DNA of 64,000 nucleotides from Phytohalomonas tamaricis. Its GTDB lineage: Bacteria; Pseudomonadota; Gammaproteobacteria; Pseudomonadales; Halomonadaceae. Where the stretch lies: contig NZ_PVRV01000024.1 in the NCBI RefSeq assembly GCF_003012345.1, positions 372,001 to 436,000 of the forward strand. Direction: 5' to 3'. Within the stretch, counting starts at the first letter, position 1. Each line of letters opens with the position of its first letter. Under the pieces are notes generated by a model, which was not told where the DNA came from, made no database searches, and was given only the letters and a program-made list of their open reading frames with translations. The position numbers were made by a program, and so were the translations under genes. This document shows positions 53,912-62,685 of this stretch, piece by piece.

Positions 53912-55009
53912 ATGCCACATGCTTTGATCGACTGGACACTTCTTGTACTACACGCACTCGGACGCAGCCTGCTGGCGTTGATAGTTCTGCTGATCGCCTT
54001 ATGGGGCGCGCTGGCGCTGTGGTTTCAGTTACCGACACCGCACGGGTTGACGGTTGCCGTCATTGCGCTGTGGACACTGCTTGCCAGCGCCAGCATCGTC
54101 TTGCTTCTTTTTTCCCGATTACGCGCTTACCGTTGGCGCACCGTGATTAGCTTCCTACTCGCCTTCGCCGCGCTGTGCCTTTGGTGGCAAACCATCGAGC
54201 CCTCCAATGAGCGCGACTGGGCGCCAGACGTGGCGCGCCAGCTCACCGCCGACATCGACGGAGATCAGGTTACGCTGCACAACGTGCGCAACTTCGAATG
54301 GCGCACGCCCACGGACTTCACGCCGCACTGGGAAACGCGCCGCTACGATCTTTCCGAGCTGAACTCGACCGACTTGATTGTCTCCTACTGGATGGGTCCG
54401 GCGATCGCCCATACGCTGGTCAGCTTCGGTTTTTCAGATGGTCGCCACCTGGTGTTCTCGGTCGAGATCCGCCGCGAGCAAGGTGAGTCCTTCTCCGCCC
54501 TCGGCGGCTTCTTCAAGCAGTTCGAGGTCAGCCTGATTGCCGCTGATGAACGCGATATCATCCGCACGCGCAGCAATGTGCGCGGCGAGGAGGTCTATCT
54601 CTACCGCGTCCAACTGCCCGAAGGCGCGGCGCGCGCGCTGTTTCTTTCCTATCTCGACGAGGCCCGTGAGCTTCACGACGAGCCGCGCTTCTACAATACG
54701 CTACTGACCAACTGCACCACGCTGGTATTCGATATGGTCAAGCATATCGTGCCGGGCCTGCCGCTCGACAGCCGCCTGATCATGTCTGGCTATCTGCCCG
54801 AATACATCTACGACCTCGGCGGCCTCGACAGCTCTCGCCCGTTTGAGGAATTACACTCACGTGGTCATATCAATGAACGTGCGCACGCCTCCGATCAGGA
54901 CGGCCATGCGACGCCTGAATTTTCGACCATGATCCGCTGCGGCGTGCCCGCGCCGGACGGCAGTCTGATCGTGCCGGAGCGTGATATGAAAACTGGCCAC
55001 GATCAATAA
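53912..55009 (+). CDS. DUF4105 membrane protein (Lnb N-terminal periplasmic domain-like)
   Basis: A 365-residue protein with three N-terminal membrane helices (about residues 1-90) and a periplasmic DUF4105 domain. The domain holds SALGGFFKQFEVSLIAADER, RFYNTLLTNCTTLVF and LDSRLIMSGYLPEYIYDLGG. The conserved cysteine of NCTT is C268, the position suggested as a thiol nucleophile in the Lnb lipoprotein acyltransferase family. The protein may therefore modify lipids or lipoproteins, but this is family-level inference. A bidirectional hairpin follows. Confidence 0.82.
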   Translation: MPHALIDWTLLVLHALGRSLLALIVLLIALWGALALWFQLPTPHGLTVAVIALWTLLASASIVLLLFSRLRAYRWRTVISFLLAFAALCLWWQTIEPSNERDWAPDVARQLTADIDGDQVTLHNVRNFEWRTPTDFTPHWETRRYDLSELNSTDLIVSYWMGPAIAHTLVSFGFSDGRHLVFSVEIRREQGESFSALGGFFKQFEVSLIAADERDIIRTRSNVRGEEVYLYRVQLPEGAARALFLSYLDEARELHDEPRFYNTLLTNCTTLVFDMVKHIVPGLPLDSRLIMSGYLPEYIYDLGGLDSSRPFEELHSRGHINERAHASDQDGHATPEFSTMIRCGVPAPDGSLIVPERDMKTGHDQ

Positions 55010-55042
55010 AAAAGGCATCCGGACCTGGGCCCGGATGCTTTT
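55009..55042 (+). terminator. Bidirectional terminator between DUF4105 and ADH genes
   Basis: GGCATCCGG pairs with CCGGATGCTTTT across a short loop, preceded by an A run and followed by TTTT, so it works for both converging genes. Confidence 0.85.
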
Positions 55043-55061
55043 GACTTCGGTCAGCTAAGCG

Positions 55062-56273
55062 TCAGCCCTGCTGCGGTTCGAGCGCGACCTTGATCCAGCC
55101 CTCCTCACGGCGATCGAACGCCTTGTAGGCTTCGAGCACATCGGAGATCGGCGTGGCCTGGCTGAGAATCTTGGCGGGATCGATCCGCCCCATGACGGTC
55201 ATGTCGACCAGTTTAGGGATGTACTTGCTGTGGTTGCAGTTACCCATCTTTAGCGTCAGGTTGCGATTCATCGCCATGCCGATTGGGAAGGCGCGGAAAT
55301 CAGGCGGATAGACGCCGATGATCGACAGCGTGCCGGCCTTGGCCAAGCTCTGCACCGCCCACTGCAACGCCTGACTCGGCGCGTCGCCGGGATGCCAATT
55401 GTCACCGTCCGGGTTGGTATCCGGTGCGTTGGTGCGAGATTCCTGCTCTTCGGTCTCGATGTCACCCTTCTCGCCAGCGTCGTGATCGTGGGCATGCTGG
55501 GCATCGATACCCACCGCGTCGATGGCGCGATCCGGGCCGATACCGCCGGTCAGGCGCTGTAGTGTCTCAACCGGGTCCTCGCGGTCGAAGTTGATACACT
55601 CGGCACCCAGCTCACGCGCCTTGTCGAGGCGGTCCTGCTTGGAGTCGATGGCAAACACACGACCGGCGCCGAACAGCTTGGCGCTGACGATCGCGCACAG
55701 CCCGACCGGACCGCAGCCGAACACTGCAACGCTGTCGCCGTCCTTGATTTCGGCGATATCGGCACCGAAGTAGCCGGTCGGCAGGATGTCGGACATCACG
55801 ATTGCCTGCTCGTCGCTGACCTCATCAGGCAGCTTGGTCAGCACGGTGGTGGCGAACGGAATACGCGCCTTCTCCGCTTGCAGACCATTGAAGGGTCCGG
55901 TCGGCGCCGGTCCGCCGAAGAAGGACGTGCCGGCCTGCTTGCCGTTGGGGTTGGCGACATCGCACTGGGCATAATAGCCGGCGCGACAGTAGGAGCAGGT
56001 GCCGCAGCCGATGGTCGAGGACACCACGACCCGATCGCCGATAGAGAGGTTACGTACATCATCACCCAGTTGCTCGACGATGCCGACCCCCTCGTGGCCA
56101 AGAATGGTACCTTCTTTCATCGGGGTGAAGGTGCCGCGAATGAAGTGCAGGTCGGTGCCACACAGTGCGGAGGTAGTGAGCCGAATGACCGCATCGGTCG
56201 GTTCCTGAATTTGCGGCTCGGGAACGTCATCGACGCGAATATCGCCAATGGCGTGAAAAACGACAGCTTTCAT
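55062..56273 (-). CDS. Zinc-dependent alcohol dehydrogenase, formaldehyde dehydrogenase-like
   Basis: A protein of about 403 residues in the medium-chain dehydrogenase family. The catalytic zinc site is CGTDLHFIRG and LGHEGVG, the structural zinc loop is CGTCSYCRAGYYAQC, and the coenzyme motif is FGCGPVGLCAIVSAKLFGAG. The inserted histidine/aspartate-rich loop (DAQHAHDHDAGEKGD onward) after AIDAVGID marks the glutathione-independent formaldehyde-dehydrogenase-like subgroup. AGGAG gives better spacing to the second of two consecutive ATGs (56273) than to the first (56276). Confidence 0.85.
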   Translation of the reverse strand: MKAVVFHAIGDIRVDDVPEPQIQEPTDAVIRLTTSALCGTDLHFIRGTFTPMKEGTILGHEGVGIVEQLGDDVRNLSIGDRVVVSSTIGCGTCSYCRAGYYAQCDVANPNGKQAGTSFFGGPAPTGPFNGLQAEKARIPFATTVLTKLPDEVSDEQAIVMSDILPTGYFGADIAEIKDGDSVAVFGCGPVGLCAIVSAKLFGAGRVFAIDSKQDRLDKARELGAECINFDREDPVETLQRLTGGIGPDRAIDAVGIDAQHAHDHDAGEKGDIETEEQESRTNAPDTNPDGDNWHPGDAPSQALQWAVQSLAKAGTLSIIGVYPPDFRAFPIGMAMNRNLTLKMGNCNHSKYIPKLVDMTVMGRIDPAKILSQATPISDVLEAYKAFDRREEGWIKVALEPQQG

Positions 56274-56305
56274 CATGCTCTCCTAATCCATTAAGTGAGG
56301 CAGTT

Positions 56306-56353
56306 GATTGAAGCGATACTTGATCGAAGCAGTACTTGATTGAAGCGGTACTG
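56306..56353. repeat. Tandem repeat of a 16-bp unit, three copies
   Basis: Three consecutive units GATTGAAGCGATACTT, GATCGAAGCAGTACTT and GATTGAAGCGGTACTG run without gaps. They lie 33 bases upstream of the ADH start and 268 bases upstream of coaA, in the 347-base divergent region. The 16-bp period is about one and a half helical turns. The rest of the gap holds no credible gene. Confidence 0.85.
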
Positions 56354-56620
56354 AAAGATTGCAGGCATGAAGCGTTGAAACTGACAGCGGCCCGCAGCAT
56401 TCAACACATCACCCTGAGCCTAGTCATGATCAGTGCGGCATGCACGGCGAGTGCCCCTATCGCCTATTGTGTGGCCTGCGGTACATCAATCTCGTCAGTT
56501 ACACTACCGTCATGGCATCATGTTGAGGCGACAGGAACCGTCGATAGGCTATAGTCTTCGTCTTTTTCTTCGCAGGGGCGGAATGCGTCCCGGTCGATAT
56601 CACCGATTAGAGTGCGGCTT

Positions 56621-57568
56621 ATGAAGAGTGACCCAGCGTTGAACAGCCCCTACATGCAGTTCGACCGTCTCCAGTGGGCGGCGTTGCGCAATGCCGTGCC
56701 GATGATGCTTGATGAGCACGACATCACCGAATTAAAGGGCATCAACGAGGATCTCTCGCTCGACGAAGTGGCCGAAATCTATTTACCTCTGGCGCGCCTG
56801 CTGAATTTTTACATTACATCCAACCTGCGTCGTCAGGCGGCGCTGGAGCAGTTCCTCGGCACTGCACGCCAGCGTATTCCCTACGTGATCGGTATTGCCG
56901 GTAGCGTAGCGGTCGGCAAGAGCACCACTGCCCGCGTGCTACAGGCGCTTTTGAGCCACTGGCCGGAGCATCGCAGCGTCGAGCTAGTCACCACAGACGG
57001 TTTTCTCCATCCCAACCGCGTGCTCGACGAACGCGGACTGATGAAGAAAAAGGGTTTCCCGCAGTCCTACGACATGCACAACCTGGTGCGCTTCGTTTCT
57101 GCCATCAAGTCAGGCGTCCCGCAGGTCACTGCACCGATCTATTCTCATCTGATCTACGATATCGTGCCCGACCGAGGCAAGGTCGTCGAACAGCCCGATA
57201 TCCTGATTCTGGAAGGGCTCAACGTGCTGCAGAGCGGCATGGACTATCCCCACGATCCTCACCGCGTATTCGTGTCAGATTTCATCGATTTCTCGATCTA
57301 CGTCGATGCGCCGGAAGAATTGCTGCTGCGCTGGTACATTGATCGCTTCATGAAGTTTCGCCGCGGCGTGTTCGCTGATCCGCATTCCTATTTCCACAAG
57401 TACGCCCATCTTTCGGAACCGGAAGCGATCGACACCGCACATCGTATCTGGCGTGAAATCAACGGTCGCAACCTTGAAGAGAACATCCTGCCGACGCGCG
57501 AGCGCGCCAGCCTGATCTTGACCAAGTCAACGGATCATGCCGTCAGCGAAGTGCGTCTGCGCAAGTGA
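56621..57568 (+). CDS. coaA: Type I pantothenate kinase CoaA
   Basis: A 315-residue kinase catalysing the first step of coenzyme A synthesis. The P-loop is GSVAVGKST with K100, and [30 protein letters not shown] and [15 protein letters not shown] are CoaA signatures. The length equals that of the E. coli enzyme. The ATG at 56621 gives the expected N-terminus; a GTG three codons upstream is possible. An 11-bp hairpin overlaps the stop codon. CoaA activity is normally feedback-inhibited by CoA, and the residues around R106 are conserved. Confidence 0.96.
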   Translation: MKSDPALNSPYMQFDRLQWAALRNAVPMMLDEHDITELKGINEDLSLDEVAEIYLPLARLLNFYITSNLRRQAALEQFLGTARQRIPYVIGIAGSVAVGKSTTARVLQALLSHWPEHRSVELVTTDGFLHPNRVLDERGLMKKKGFPQSYDMHNLVRFVSAIKSGVPQVTAPIYSHLIYDIVPDRGKVVEQPDILILEGLNVLQSGMDYPHDPHRVFVSDFIDFSIYVDAPEELLLRWYIDRFMKFRRGVFADPHSYFHKYAHLSEPEAIDTAHRIWREINGRNLEENILPTRERASLILTKSTDHAVSEVRLRK

Positions 57569-57589
57569 AGCCGGCGTCGCCGGCTTCAC
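57565..57589 (+). terminator. Hairpin overlapping the coaA stop codon
   Basis: GTGAAGCCGGC pairs perfectly with GCCGGCTTCAC over 11 bp with a 3-base loop; it includes the TGA stop of coaA. No T run follows, so it may stabilise the 3' end or terminate weakly between converging genes. Confidence 0.6.
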
Positions 57590-57598
57590 TGCCTCACC

Positions 57599-58171
57599 TC
57601 ACAGCGCCTTCAGTTCATCGAGGGTCATGACGGTAGTGACCGGCTGCAGCGTCCTGATCGAGGCCTCATGGTCTTCCGGCGTGGCGGCGGCGCAGGCCTG
57701 TTCGGCGATAATCACCTCGAAGTCGCGATCATGCGCCTCGCGCGCCGCGCTCTGCACCGCCATCATCGTACTCACCCCCGCCACCACTACGCGCGTGATG
57801 CCGCACGCGCGCAGTGCGGCGTCGAGGCGGGTGCCATAGAACGCGCTGACGCGCGGCTTGATGATCACCATGTCGGCCTTGTCGGCGGCGAGATCGGGAT
57901 GAAACTCCATGCCGGCGCTGCCCATCTCAAGCACGCCGATCTCATGGGCCTTGCCAAACAGTTGTGAATGCTTGGGCTGGTCAACATAGCCCTGCTCGAA
58001 GCCGACCTTGACCAGCACGCTGAGCCAGCCCTTCTCGCGGGCAAGTTCGAGTAGCTGGTTGGCCTTGTCGATAACGCCGCGTTCGTTCACCTGTTCAGCC
58101 GCGGCCGCCATCTTGCCGGACGGATGGGTGATGTCGACGATGTAGTCGAGGCCGATAAATGCCGTAGTCAT
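57599..58171 (-). CDS. Isochorismatase-like hydrolase lacking the usual catalytic cysteine
   Basis: A 190-residue cysteine-hydrolase-superfamily protein. D9 (FIGLDYIVDI) and K105 (IKPRVSAFYGT) occupy the Asp and Lys positions of the triad. The motif that normally reads GVxTxxCV is GVSTMMAV, so the nucleophilic cysteine is A138. True isochorismatases (EntB, PhzD) also lack the cysteine, but this protein has no EntB-like context. It may catalyse a different hydrolysis, bind a ligand without catalysis, or be inactive. It is the last of three minus-strand enzyme genes (hydrolase, aldo/keto reductase, this one). Confidence 0.8.
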   Translation of the reverse strand: MTTAFIGLDYIVDITHPSGKMAAAAEQVNERGVIDKANQLLELAREKGWLSVLVKVGFEQGYVDQPKHSQLFGKAHEIGVLEMGSAGMEFHPDLAADKADMVIIKPRVSAFYGTRLDAALRACGITRVVVAGVSTMMAVQSAAREAHDRDFEVIIAEQACAAATPEDHEASIRTLQPVTTVMTLDELKAL

Positions 58172-58218
58172 GCTCTCTCCCTATGATTGGAATTGCTGAT
58201 GGTGATGATGCAGCCACG

Positions 58219-59217
58219 CTAGGCCGTGGTGCGTTCGCTGTCGAGATCCTTCAATTGCGCGGCAGGATAGCGCTCGCCGGCCACCGCATCGGCGGGCACG
58301 GCCTGTTCGATAGCGGCAAGATCGTCGGCGCCAAGTTCAAGTTCGAACGCCTTGAGTGACTCGCTCAAACGCTCGCGCTTGCGTGCGCCGATCAGCGGCA
58401 CGATATCTTCGCCCTGCGCCATCACCCAGGCGATCGCGACCTGAGCGACGCTCGCCCCACGCGCGTCGGCAACCTTGCGCAAGGCCTCGACCAGAGTCAG
58501 GTTCTGCTCGACGTTGCCCTGCTGGAAACGCGGACTAATGGCACGGAAATCTCCCTGGGCGAGCTTGTCCAGCTGCCAGTGGCCGCTGAGCAGACCACGT
58601 GACAGCACGCCGTAGGCGGTAATGCCGATGCCGAGCTCGCGACAGGTCGGCAAAATCTCCGCCTCGATGCCGCGAGAGATCAGCGAGTATTCGATCTGCA
58701 GGTCACTGATCGGATGCACCGCCGCCGCGCGGCGGATCGTATCGGCGCCGACCTCGGACAGTCCGATATGGCGCACGTAGCCGGCCTTGACCAGATCGGC
58801 GATCGCTCCCACTGTCTCCTCGATAGGTACTTGGCTGTCGAGCCGCGCCGGACGGTAGATGTCGATATGGTCGACGCCGAGGCGCTGCAGCGAATAAGCG
58901 ACAAAGTTCTTGATGGCTTCGGGGCGAGCATCGTAGCCCGACCAGCTACCATCGGGACCGCGCAGTGCACCAAACTTGACGCTGATCAGGGCGTTGTCAC
59001 GCCGCCCCTTGAGCGCCTCGCCAAGCAGCATTTCGTTGTGGCCCATGCCGTAGAAATCACCGGTATCGAACAGGGTAATGCCGGCTTCCAGCGCGGCATG
59101 GATAGTGGCAATGCTCTCGTCTCGATCGGACGGCCCGTACATGCCGGACATGCCCATGCACCCCAGCCCCATAGCCGAAACCTCGGGTCCTTTCTTGCCC
59201 AGTGAGCGATAGTCCAT
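58219..59217 (-). CDS. Aldo/keto reductase (AKR13-like)
   Basis: A 332-residue TIM-barrel oxidoreductase using NADPH. It begins MDYRSLGKKGPEVSAMGLGC and has the active-site region LFDTGDFYGMGHNE (Asp, Tyr), the lysine in ISVKFG, and the motif VPIEETVGAIADLVKAGYVR. AGGAG nine bases before ATG 59217 fixes the start; a longer upstream frame has no family character. Substrates of this subgroup are various aldehydes and ketones. Confidence 0.88.
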   Translation of the reverse strand: MDYRSLGKKGPEVSAMGLGCMGMSGMYGPSDRDESIATIHAALEAGITLFDTGDFYGMGHNEMLLGEALKGRRDNALISVKFGALRGPDGSWSGYDARPEAIKNFVAYSLQRLGVDHIDIYRPARLDSQVPIEETVGAIADLVKAGYVRHIGLSEVGADTIRRAAAVHPISDLQIEYSLISRGIEAEILPTCRELGIGITAYGVLSRGLLSGHWQLDKLAQGDFRAISPRFQQGNVEQNLTLVEALRKVADARGASVAQVAIAWVMAQGEDIVPLIGARKRERLSESLKAFELELGADDLAAIEQAVPADAVAGERYPAAQLKDLDSERTTA

Positions 59218-59302
59218 GTTGCACTCTCCTGTCGTGAAGATTGAGTTTTGTTGGAAAGGCTGGCGTCTGTCATCAGGATTAAAACGACGCGACCGTTCAG
59301 GC

Positions 59303-59962
59303 CTATGAAGGATTGGACAGCCGCTGCGCCAGCAGCCAGCGATAGATGCGCTCATCGGCGTAGGCTCGCCGCGCCGAGCCGACATGGCTTTCACCTTGAT
59401 CAAGATAGAGGCGATCCCCTAATTCGTTATCCTTCACCGGTTTCAAGCCAAGCGCACGCACGAAGCCTTGCTGGCGATAGCGCGCCGCCTCGCCGACCGA
59501 GAGCCACACCGGCCGCTGCGGGTCCTGACGCGGCACCCTAGTCGGGTCGACCGCCCACAGCGCGGCCCAGTGATCCGTTTGCGCAATGCCAAGATCGAAC
59601 ACGCCGTTGCCACCGAAACTGAAACCGCTCAGATAGCAGCTATGCGGATCTCCACCGTGCTGCGACCGCACCTGTATCACGAGATTCAAAACATCGTCAG
59701 CAAAGCGATGCCAGACGTCACCGGCTGAGGGAAGCTGCGGTGCAATGACAATAAACTCCTCACGTGCCAGAGATGACCTGCCCGGCCACAAGGGGCCGTG
59801 TCGAGTCAGCGCATCACGGATATCGAGCGGCGCAGCCTCGTCATAGCCGTGCAAAAAACATAGCAGTGGCCAGCCTGCCTCGGGTGCCGGTGCGGCGGGC
59901 ACCGAGAGCAGATAACGCAGCGGTGAGGCCTCGATGAGCTGAATGTTGTCATCCGGGATCAT
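59303..59962 (-). CDS. Alpha/beta hydrolase, PHB-depolymerase/phospholipase-like
   Basis: A 219-residue serine hydrolase. LCFLHGYDEA is the oxyanion-hole region, GFSFGG holds the nucleophile S115, and the histidine of GESHVGSARRAY near residue 192 completes the triad with an Asp between them. No signal peptide is seen, so it is cytoplasmic. The fold type (dienelactone hydrolase/phospholipase family) is clear, but the substrate is not. It is transcribed ahead of the aldo/keto reductase gene. Confidence 0.78.
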   Translation of the reverse strand: MIPDDNIQLIEASPLRYLLSVPAAPAPEAGWPLLCFLHGYDEAAPLDIRDALTRHGPLWPGRSSLAREEFIVIAPQLPSAGDVWHRFADDVLNLVIQVRSQHGGDPHSCYLSGFSFGGNGVFDLGIAQTDHWAALWAVDPTRVPRQDPQRPVWLSVGEAARYRQQGFVRALGLKPVKDNELGDRLYLDQGESHVGSARRAYADERIYRWLLAQRLSNPS

Positions 59963-60206
59963 GTCTTTTCGCCCCTTGTCGAACTGCCATTACCATCAGT
60001 CGCGCCGGACCATGCGCCTTGAGAAAGGTAGGCGTCCGCACACGAGCCTGCCACTGCCCGGTTCGCAACCACTCGCTGGCGGTGCGTCATTAAGAAAACC
60101 ATACTTAAGCAAAGTCTGAATCGGTCGATAGCACTATTCGATAGAATATGGCGTGCTTGTACCGGGAGGCACTCCCCCAAATGAAATTGATCAGGTAATT
60201 CGCTCG

Positions 60207-61508
60207 ATGACCTCCACCCCATGCAGTAGCGCTGAAGGCATGGAATTGCAGATGCGCACTCTGATCGATTCCATACAGGAATTCATCGTTCTGAAGGACG
60301 GCACGGGGCGCTGGCTGTTCGCCAACAAGGCCGTAATCGAGGCCCATGACCTGCATGCCATCGAGTACGTTGGCAAAACGGATCTTGACCTGGCGGAAGT
60401 GAAACCAGAGGCTAGAGAAATATTCGAATACAACACGCGAACCGATGAACAGGCCTGGCAGGAAGGCGCCGCGCTACGAATCGAAAAATCGTTCATGGGC
60501 CTCGATCAACGTATCAATACCTGGGAAGTCATCAAGACCCCTACATTCGACGAGGCGGGCAAGCGTCATCAGCTCCTGATCGTCAGTCGCAACATTACCG
60601 AGCGCAAGCTCATCGAGGAAGCGCTGCACGCCAGCGAGCAGAAATACCGTCTATTGGCTGAAAACACCTCCGACATTATCGGTATATCCGATCCGGACGG
60701 ACGTCTTAGCTACCTCTCCCCAGCCTTCGAGCGACAGCTCGGCTACGCTCCGGCCGATTTCATCGACGCGTGCATTCTCACGCTGATCCATCCCGACGAT
60801 CACGCTGCCATGCGTGCGGCATTTCAAGCTCTAGTCACCAAACAAGCCTTGCAGCGCAAGGTAGAATATCGCTGCCATCGTGCGCAGGGCGACTACCTGT
60901 GGCTTGAAGTCAACATGGCGAGCGTCTTCACGGCGCAGGGTAGACTTGGCTATGTCGTTTTCACCAGCCGCGACATTTCCGAACGCAAGCAGTACGACCA
61001 GTATTTACGTACCCTGGCGTATAACGACGCGTTAACGGGAATTGCCAATCGCAGATTACTGATGGATCGCCTGCAACAGGAAATCAAGCGTATAGCGCGA
61101 GAAGACAAAACGCTGGCAGTGCTCTATCTCGATCTTGATCATTTCAAGGCAATTAACGACACCCATGGACACGATATCGGCGATGAGCTGCTGCTGCGGC
61201 TCGCGGAACGTATCGAATCCGGCGCACGCAGTACCGATCTCTGTGCTCGCATCGGCGGTGACGAATTCGTCGTCGTGTTACCTGACGTCGATGAGGCCCA
61301 AGTCTTGACCATCGCCGAACGGCTCTATCACGCGTTGCAACAGCCTTGGTCATTAAGCTGCGGCATGTTACAGACTACCTCTTCAATTGGGGTTGCCCTC
61401 TATCACCCTGATGATTCAGCCCATACTCTGCTGCGCCATGCAGATGAAGCCCTCTACCAGGCCAAGCGTGCCGGTCGGGCACAAATCAAGCTCTTTACCC
61501 TCAGCTGA
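60207..61508 (+). CDS. PAS-PAS-GGDEF diguanylate cyclase
   Basis: A protein of about 433 residues: PAS domain 1 (about 15-140), PAS domain 2 (about 145-260, with ENTSDIIGISDPDGRLSYLS and a PAC-like VVFTSRDISERK) and a GGDEF domain. The active-site motif GGDEF is intact at residues 350-354, and the inhibitory I-site RSTD lies at 341-344, five residues before it as usual. It should make cyclic di-GMP under product inhibition, in response to a small-molecule or redox cue sensed by the PAS domains. No membrane segment is present. The start is uncertain (GTG 60153, ATG 60207 or ATG 60240). Confidence 0.9.
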   Translation: MTSTPCSSAEGMELQMRTLIDSIQEFIVLKDGTGRWLFANKAVIEAHDLHAIEYVGKTDLDLAEVKPEAREIFEYNTRTDEQAWQEGAALRIEKSFMGLDQRINTWEVIKTPTFDEAGKRHQLLIVSRNITERKLIEEALHASEQKYRLLAENTSDIIGISDPDGRLSYLSPAFERQLGYAPADFIDACILTLIHPDDHAAMRAAFQALVTKQALQRKVEYRCHRAQGDYLWLEVNMASVFTAQGRLGYVVFTSRDISERKQYDQYLRTLAYNDALTGIANRRLLMDRLQQEIKRIAREDKTLAVLYLDLDHFKAINDTHGHDIGDELLLRLAERIESGARSTDLCARIGGDEFVVVLPDVDEAQVLTIAERLYHALQQPWSLSCGMLQTTSSIGVALYHPDDSAHTLLRHADEALYQAKRAGRAQIKLFTLS

Positions 61509-61655
61509 CACCGATCGCCTCCCACACGCAACCGACCGAAGTGCCCTGAACTTACCGCTTCTACGCGTAGATAATGTCGTTGGTCATTATCCCTTATACT
61601 GACTAGCTTCAAAGACACGCAGCTGACGTGTCTGCCATGCAGAAAGGAGGAATTC

Positions 61656-62669
61656 ATGAGCAAGACCATCGCGGTAATCCCGGGTGACGGCATCGGTCCC
61701 GAAATCATGAATGCCACGCTACGCGTGCTCGACGCACTCGACTGCGGCCTGAGCTACGACCACGTCGACGCCGGCATGATCGCCCTGGACAAGCACGGCG
61801 ATTTGCTGCCAGCGGCCACGCTTGGGACGATCGCCAGACACAGCGTGGCGCTGAAGGGCCCGCTGACCACCCCGATCGGCGGCGGTTTCTCCTCGATCAA
61901 CGTTCAGCTGCGTCGCCATTTCGATCTCTACGCCAACGTGCGCCCGGCGATCAGCTTCCCAGGCACCCGTTCGCGCTTCGATAACATCGACATCATCACC
62001 GTGCGCGAGAACACCGAAGGCGCCTATCTGGCCGAGGGCCAGACGCTGTCCGAGGATGGCGAGACTGCGCTATCGAGCATCCGTGTCACCCGTTCGGGCT
62101 CCGAGCGCATCGTCCGCTATGCCTTCGAGATGGCCCGCAGCAAGGGGCGCAAGAAAGTGACCGCAGTGCACAAGGCCAACATCATCAAGACCAGCTCCGG
62201 CCTGTTTCTCGATGTCGCCCGTGAGATCGCCAAGGAATATCCCGAGATTGAATTCCAGGAGATGATCGTCGACAACACCTGCATGCAGCTGGTGATGAAT
62301 CCGTATCAGTTCGACGTAATCGTCACTACCAACCTGTTCGGCGACATTCTCTCCGACCTGTGCGCCGGTCTAGTCGGTGGCCTCGGCCTGGCACCGGGCG
62401 CCAACATCGGCAAGGATGCTTCGATCTTCGAAGCGGTGCACGGCTCAGCGCCCGACATCGCCGGCAAGAACATCGCCAACCCCTGCGCGCTACTACTGGC
62501 CGCCGCCGACATGCTTGATCATCTTGAGATGACGGAAAAAGGCACCCGCATTCGCCGCGCCATCCGTAGCGTGCTGGAGAACGCCCGCGAGCAGGTCACG
62601 CCAGACATGGGCGGCAGCGGCACGACCGAATCGTTCGCCGACGCCCTGGTGGCCGAAGTCAGCCGCTAG
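61656..62669 (+). CDS. NAD-type isocitrate dehydrogenase-like enzyme
   Basis: A 337-residue beta-decarboxylating dehydrogenase. The substrate residues match isocitrate dehydrogenase: S80-x-N82, R86 and R96 ([19 protein letters not shown]), with the spacing of S113, N115, R119 and R129 of E. coli Icd, rather than the leucine loop of isopropylmalate dehydrogenase. The cofactor positions that are K344/Y345 in the NADP enzyme are D267/I268 here (HGSAPDIAG), which indicates NAD. Homoisocitrate or tartrate-type substrates remain possible. AAGGAGG five bases upstream is an excellent ribosome binding site. It converges with the eutC-like gene. Confidence 0.85.
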   Translation: MSKTIAVIPGDGIGPEIMNATLRVLDALDCGLSYDHVDAGMIALDKHGDLLPAATLGTIARHSVALKGPLTTPIGGGFSSINVQLRRHFDLYANVRPAISFPGTRSRFDNIDIITVRENTEGAYLAEGQTLSEDGETALSSIRVTRSGSERIVRYAFEMARSKGRKKVTAVHKANIIKTSSGLFLDVAREIAKEYPEIEFQEMIVDNTCMQLVMNPYQFDVIVTTNLFGDILSDLCAGLVGGLGLAPGANIGKDASIFEAVHGSAPDIAGKNIANPCALLLAAADMLDHLEMTEKGTRIRRAIRSVLENAREQVTPDMGGSGTTESFADALVAEVSR

Positions 62670-62685
62670 GCGATGTCACGGCCCG

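Noticed and set aside
53575-53913. - strand open frame with a faint resolvase-like segment
   Set aside because: Similarity is only a vague impression of a helix-turn-helix tail; there is no catalytic domain, no inverted repeats and no target duplication to support a mobile element.
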